In this document: positions 60,861-64,000 of the stretch, in pieces
Layout of the letters: each line of letters begins with the position of its first letter
Position numbering within the stretch: the stretch's first letter is position 1
Source of the DNA: Lyngbya sp. PCC 8106
GTDB lineage: Bacteria; Cyanobacteriota; Cyanobacteriia; Cyanobacteriales; Microcoleaceae
Length of the DNA: 64,000 bases
Assembly (NCBI RefSeq): GCF_000169095.1
Contig: NZ_AAVU01000002.1
Span: 124,001 to 188,000 of the forward strand
Reading direction: 5' to 3'
Notes under the pieces: generated by a model
The model's input: the letters and a program-made list of their open reading frames with translations, nothing else
What the model was told of the DNA's origin: nothing
Database searches by the model: none
Made by a program: the position numbers and the translations under genes

Positions 60861-61139
60861 ATGAATGAGTTAAATCAAGAACTGTTAGAAGTGTTGAATA
60901 CTCCAGTAATACAGACGTTTTGGGCGAATTTTATTACGGGTGAAATCACACTATTAACAGGGATTGTTTGGTTGGCTGTTGCAGGTTCAGTGTCTATTTT
61001 GGGCGGTGCAATTGGGGGCGTTTTATTAGCTAGAAAAGATTTAGGTTTTGGTCTAGCAGCCTCCATTGGGGGTTTGTTTGGGCCAGTGGGTGTTTTACCT
61101 GCAATTGCAATTGGATTGATTGTCTTGAAGTTTGTTTAG
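60861..61139 (+). CDS. Small membrane protein of hup-linked operon
   Basis: 92 residues, ATG at 60861 with AAGGAG. Two helices (~35-58 LTGIVWLAVAGSVSILGGAIGGVLLA and ~66-90 GLAASIGGLFGPVGVLPAIAIGLIVL), Gly-rich. It belongs to the conserved hup/hyp-associated set; the function is unknown. Confidence 0.82.
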   Translation: MNELNQELLEVLNTPVIQTFWANFITGEITLLTGIVWLAVAGSVSILGGAIGGVLLARKDLGFGLAASIGGLFGPVGVLPAIAIGLIVLKFV

Positions 61140-61157
61140 AATTGAGGAGAAATTTTT

Positions 61158-61382
61158 ATGTTAGAGGTCGGTTGGTTCAGTACCAAGTTACTGTTAAAAG
61201 GTAAATTGTTGCGAAATCCGGGCTATTTTATTCGTCAAAGTTCTATCGGCTTGGGTTTGGGTTTACTCTTGTTTGTGGGCTTGGATAAAGTGGGTGTGAC
61301 TTTGTGGTTGCCGATTGTTTTATCGAGTTTGTTAACAGGAATTGCCATGCCGTTTCTGTTGAAAGATATCAAAATGAAATAA
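61158..61382 (+). CDS. Second small membrane protein of hup-linked operon
   Basis: 74 residues, ATG at 61158 after GAGGAGA. A basic amphipathic N-terminus (TKLLLKGKLLRNPGYFIRQSS) precedes two helices (~30-45 and ~48-68). It follows the previous gene by 18 bases. Function unknown. Confidence 0.8.
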   Translation: MLEVGWFSTKLLLKGKLLRNPGYFIRQSSIGLGLGLLLFVGLDKVGVTLWLPIVLSSLLTGIAMPFLLKDIKMK

Positions 61383-61383
61383 C

Positions 61384-61447
61384 CCCCAATTTTGGGGATA
61401 AGTAAAAATGGGCGCAAGCAAAAATGGGCGCAAGCCTTGCGCCCCTA
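61384..61447. repeat. Dispersed palindromes in operon gap
   Basis: CCCCAATTTTGGGG (61384-61397), two direct AAAAATGGGCGCAAGC copies, and the palindrome GGGCGCAAG-C-CTTGCGCCC (61426-61444). The last is a known type of cyanobacterial interspersed repeat. It may act as a partial terminator or RNA-processing site between the small genes and the NifU-like gene. Confidence 0.7.
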
Positions 61448-61489
61448 CAGTTAATTTAAAATAAAAATAACAATAAAAAATAAAATATT

Positions 61490-62359
61490 ATGACTTCAAC
61501 CCAGATTTCTCCCGAAGATGGGGTAACGTTAGAAGATTTGGTTAAAGAAATAAAGTTTTTTGAAAATACTGTTTTAGAATGGCATGACCCGGAAAAGTTA
61601 TTGGTTGTCGAAGGCTTAAAACAATCAATTGAAGCATTACACAAAGAAGCCCTAACTCGTTTAATTCGCAGTGTTAAACAAGAGTCTCTCTCGGCGTTAC
61701 GTCATGCGGTTGAAGATGAAGTTGTTTATGGACTGCTACGCTATCACGAACTCATCAAACCGCCCCAACCTCCCTTAGAAAACCGCATTCAACAAGCGTT
61801 AGAAGAAGTGCGTCCGGGGTTAAAAAGTCATAGCGGTGATGTGGAATTAGTTGCGATTAAACTCCCCGATACAGTAGAAGTTAAATTAGTTGGAACTTGT
61901 AGCAATTGTCCGGCTTCTACGTTAACTCTAAAACAAGGCGTTGAACAAGCAATTAAAAATCATTGTCCTGAAATCAACCACGTTATCTCGGTTAATACTC
62001 CCGTTTCGGCTAACAATTCTGATTCAATTACTAGCCCTTTTGCGGCAAATCAGGAAGTCGGTTGGGTGGCGATAACAACAATAGAAGAAATTCCAGATGG
62101 GGGAATTTTAGCGGTAGAACTGGATGGGTTAAAGTTAATTATAACCCAATTTGCGGATAAAATTCAAGCCTATCGTAATAGTTGTACTCATCTGGCAATG
62201 CCATTAGATAAAGGCAAAATTCAAGACGGAATTCTCACCTGTCCGTTTCATCATTTCCAATACAATTTAACAACAGGAGAATGTCTCACCGCCCCCGAAA
62301 TGCCCTTACAACCCTATCCCATTAAACGAGTTGGGGAACGAGTGTTAGTCCGAATTTAA
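61490..62359 (+). CDS. NifU-like / Rieske fusion protein
   Basis: 289 residues. An N-terminal helical part (~1-95), a NifU C-terminal domain (~98-165) with the Fe-S scaffold motif GTCSNCPAS, and a Rieske [2Fe-2S] domain (~188-289) with CTHLAMPLDKG and CPFHHFQYNLTTGEC, all ligands present. It could build or transfer Fe-S clusters, for instance to HupS, and the Rieske part may add an electron-transfer step. It belongs to the hup-associated operon. Confidence 0.9.
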   Translation: MTSTQISPEDGVTLEDLVKEIKFFENTVLEWHDPEKLLVVEGLKQSIEALHKEALTRLIRSVKQESLSALRHAVEDEVVYGLLRYHELIKPPQPPLENRIQQALEEVRPGLKSHSGDVELVAIKLPDTVEVKLVGTCSNCPASTLTLKQGVEQAIKNHCPEINHVISVNTPVSANNSDSITSPFAANQEVGWVAITTIEEIPDGGILAVELDGLKLIITQFADKIQAYRNSCTHLAMPLDKGKIQDGILTCPFHHFQYNLTTGECLTAPEMPLQPYPIKRVGERVLVRI

Positions 62360-62370
62360 TTAATAGTTGA

Positions 62371-63531
62371 ATGAATACCCCAATTAATTCTCAATCTTCT
62401 TCTATTCAAGATATTTTTGCCCCAAAAGGCGCTGAAATTATTCTCGGACAGCAACCCTCTGATATTTTGGCAGTTCCCCTCGAACCCACTGCTACAACCA
62501 TGTTTGGGCCGCGTGGCTTGTGTTGGGTGGAAAATGGGCCATTGTGGGTTGCGGATACCGGACATCATCGTTTGTTGGGATGGCGCCAACGTCCAGAAGT
62601 TGACGGACAGGCGGCGGACTGGGTGATTGGACAACCGAACTTTAACCAAGAAGGACAAAACGCCAACGGTTCCCCAACGGCTGCAACGGTGAGTGTTCCC
62701 ACAGGAATATGTGTTTGTGGCGAAAGTTTGGCGGTGGCGGATGCGTGGAATCATCGGGTTTTAATTTGGAAAAAAGTTCCTCAAGATAGCAATATTCCGG
62801 CAGATATTGTTCTCGGACAAGCAAATTTTAACGCCAATGAACCGAACCGAGGTGAGTTTGAAACGGCTGCGAATCGAATGCACTGGCCCTATGGTGTTTT
62901 GTATTATAATGGGCAGTTTTTTGTGGCGGATACGGGAAATAGACGGGTGTTAGTTTGGCGAGAATTTCCGATAGAAAATGGTCAACCTGCGGACTTTGTT
63001 TTAGGACAGTCTGATTTGGTTTCTCGGGATGAAAATGGTGGCGGAAGTCCAACGGCTTCTAGTCTGCGTTGGCCTCATGCGTTAACGGTTTGGAATCATC
63101 GTTTTGTTGTTAGCGATGCGGGGAATAATCGGATAATGATTTGGGATAATATTCCCACAGAAATGAATCAACCTTGTGCGTTAGTTTTGGGTCAAAAGGG
63201 TTTTGATACGGTTGAATTGAATCAAGGGGTTTATTTCCCGTCTGACTCCTGTTTAAGTATGCCCTATGGGGTCGCTGCAACATCAGAATGGTTGATTGCT
63301 GCTGATACTGCAAACTCAAGGTTAATTGGATGGAAAGGTGAAGTTTCAACGGGAAAATCTGCGGAAATGTTAACAGGTCAATCTAACTTTAAGAGTAAAA
63401 GTGAAAACCGTTCTTATGGGAATGCAACTCGCAATAGTTTGTGTTGGCCCTATGGAATTCAAGTTTATGGAAATACGGCGATGATTGCAGATTCTGGGAA
63501 TAATCGGGTGTTATTGTGGTCAATGAGTTAA
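62371..63531 (+). CDS. NHL-repeat protein of hup-linked operon
   Basis: 386 residues. Six NHL-type blades (GPRGLCWVENGPLWVADTGHHRLLGW, VSVPTGICVCGESLAVADAWNHRVLIW, MHWPYGVLYYNGQFFVADTGNRRVLVW, LRWPHALTVWNHRFVVSDAGNNRIMIW, LSMPYGVAATSEWLIAADTANSRLIGW, LCWPYGIQVYGNTAMIADSGNNRVLLW), separated by ADxVLGQxxF linkers; a beta-propeller for protein contacts. Last gene of the operon, 12 bases after the NifU-Rieske gene. Confidence 0.9.
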   Translation: MNTPINSQSSSIQDIFAPKGAEIILGQQPSDILAVPLEPTATTMFGPRGLCWVENGPLWVADTGHHRLLGWRQRPEVDGQAADWVIGQPNFNQEGQNANGSPTAATVSVPTGICVCGESLAVADAWNHRVLIWKKVPQDSNIPADIVLGQANFNANEPNRGEFETAANRMHWPYGVLYYNGQFFVADTGNRRVLVWREFPIENGQPADFVLGQSDLVSRDENGGGSPTASSLRWPHALTVWNHRFVVSDAGNNRIMIWDNIPTEMNQPCALVLGQKGFDTVELNQGVYFPSDSCLSMPYGVAATSEWLIAADTANSRLIGWKGEVSTGKSAEMLTGQSNFKSKSENRSYGNATRNSLCWPYGIQVYGNTAMIADSGNNRVLLWSMS

Positions 63532-63564
63532 ATCGATCATTAAACTAATCATAAATAACATAAA

Positions 63565-64000
63565 TTATCCCTCATTTTGATTTTCGGTTGAGGATTGGGC
63601 GGCTTGTTGGACTTGTTCTAATTCTAGTCCTAATCTGACGGCTATTTCTTCTAAACTAATTCCCACACTAATTAGAAAAGGAATTAATTCTAATTTTGCT
63701 TCTTGTCGCCCTTCTTGTCGCCCTTCTTGTCGCCCTTCTTGTCGCCCTTCTTGTCGCCCTTCTTGTCGCCCTTCTTCTAACGCTTCTTGATAAACACGGG
63801 TTTGTTTCAAATCATCTAAACTAAACATGGCTTCGATTTCCTCCCGACTGAGTTGAGGTAACTTGTAGACTAAGATGGCTTCTATCAATTGTAGAAGATC
63901 TGCTTGAGATTGTTGCTGAAAAGTTTCTGCCCTCACCCGTTCGATTAAATTCTGGGCTAGGGGAATGGCTTGTTCTTGCTGTGCTACAATTAGTTGAATG
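63565..64000 (-). CDS. Rpn-family nuclease/transposase-like protein, C-terminal part (cut by window edge)
   Basis: The frame is open from the right edge (IQLIVAQQEQAIPLAQNLIERVRAETFQQQS...) to the stop at 63565, so the start is outside the window. The C-terminal helical part (LLQLIEAILVYKLPQLSREEIEAMFSLDDLKQTRVYQEALEEG) is typical of the Rpn/DUF2887 recombination-promoting nucleases. A run of RQEG repeats and the EIAVRLGLELEQVQQA end follow. The PD-(D/E)XK catalytic part would lie in the missing portion. Confidence 0.85.
   Translation of the reverse strand, partial: IQLIVAQQEQAIPLAQNLIERVRAETFQQQSQADLLQLIEAILVYKLPQLSREEIEAMFSLDDLKQTRVYQEALEEGRQEGRQEGRQEGRQEGRQEGRQEAKLELIPFLISVGISLEEIAVRLGLELEQVQQAAQSSTENQNEG
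63706..63777. repeat. Tandem 12-bp repeat coding RQEG
   Basis: About six copies of CGCCCTTCTTGT, encoding (RQEG)n in the Rpn-type protein. Likely to vary in number by slippage. Confidence 0.85.

Noticed and set aside
63706..63777. Short tandem repeat as a possible CRISPR
   Set aside because: 12-bp units without spacers, in frame as RQEG in a protein.

Overview
The window looks like chromosome from a filamentous, probably nitrogen-fixing cyanobacterium of the Oscillatoria/Lyngbya type (inference). The evidence is many HIP1 octamers (GCGATCGC); cyanobacterial proteins such as CP12, DUF3177, DUF4079, DUF1997 and a Mo-dependent-nitrogenase C-terminal protein; and an uptake hydrogenase (hupSL) with its protease and a maturation-type operon. 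I found no rRNA, tRNA or CRISPR array.

Layout. 0-8.5 kb: a cut DUF4347 gene, an ankyrin protein, small membrane and SDR genes, a decayed IS200/IS605-type element (about 4740-5119), a lysozyme-like protein, TrmH, endonuclease V and a FecR protein. 8.5-11 kb: a methionine-salvage cluster, mtnD-mtnW(RuBisCO-like)-mtnB. 11-23.3 kb: PEP synthase, an HxlR regulator, a lone sugar-ABC permease with an EEP phosphatase, an SDR-CIA30 fusion, a 39-residue membrane protein, comB followed by a RusA-type protein, a hydrolase and a DMT transporter. 23.5-29 kb: a CHAT protease-like gene followed by a STAND NTPase/WD40 gene; the two proteins share a 32-residue motif. 29-38.6 kb: a Gld-type ABC operon whose usual DUF4340 partner is separated by a MASE1-GGDEF gene, then CheC and FIST sensory genes. 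39-47.6 kb: CP12, DUF3177, GspF and TPR genes, a nitrogenase-related small protein, a cluster of DnaA-box-like sequences, guaA and cbiD. 47.6-52.2 kb: an HNH/ribbon-helix-helix pair, a DUF433 antitoxin with a nonsense-mutated DUF5615 toxin, and an uncharacterised four-gene AAA+ operon with a divergent HTH gene. 52.2-64 kb: moaA, rpsD, hupW, small toxin-antitoxin-like genes, hupL-hupS and, divergent from them behind an NtcA-type promoter, a TPR/two small membrane/NifU-Rieske/NHL operon. An Rpn-type nuclease gene is cut by the right edge.

Most interesting: (1) the CHAT/STAND pair with a matching Asn/Gly-rich motif, which fits prion-like (amyloid) signalling between a sensor NTPase and a caspase-like effector; (2) the AAA+ operon at 49.3-52.2 kb with two very small helical proteins of unknown function; (3) the TnpB remnant that still keeps both palindromic ends; (4) the TTTTCCACA cluster at 44.1 kb; (5) a perfect NtcA site placed to drive the hydrogenase-maturation operon. 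Several starts were moved from the longest frame to an ATG with a better ribosome-binding site, and each entry says so.
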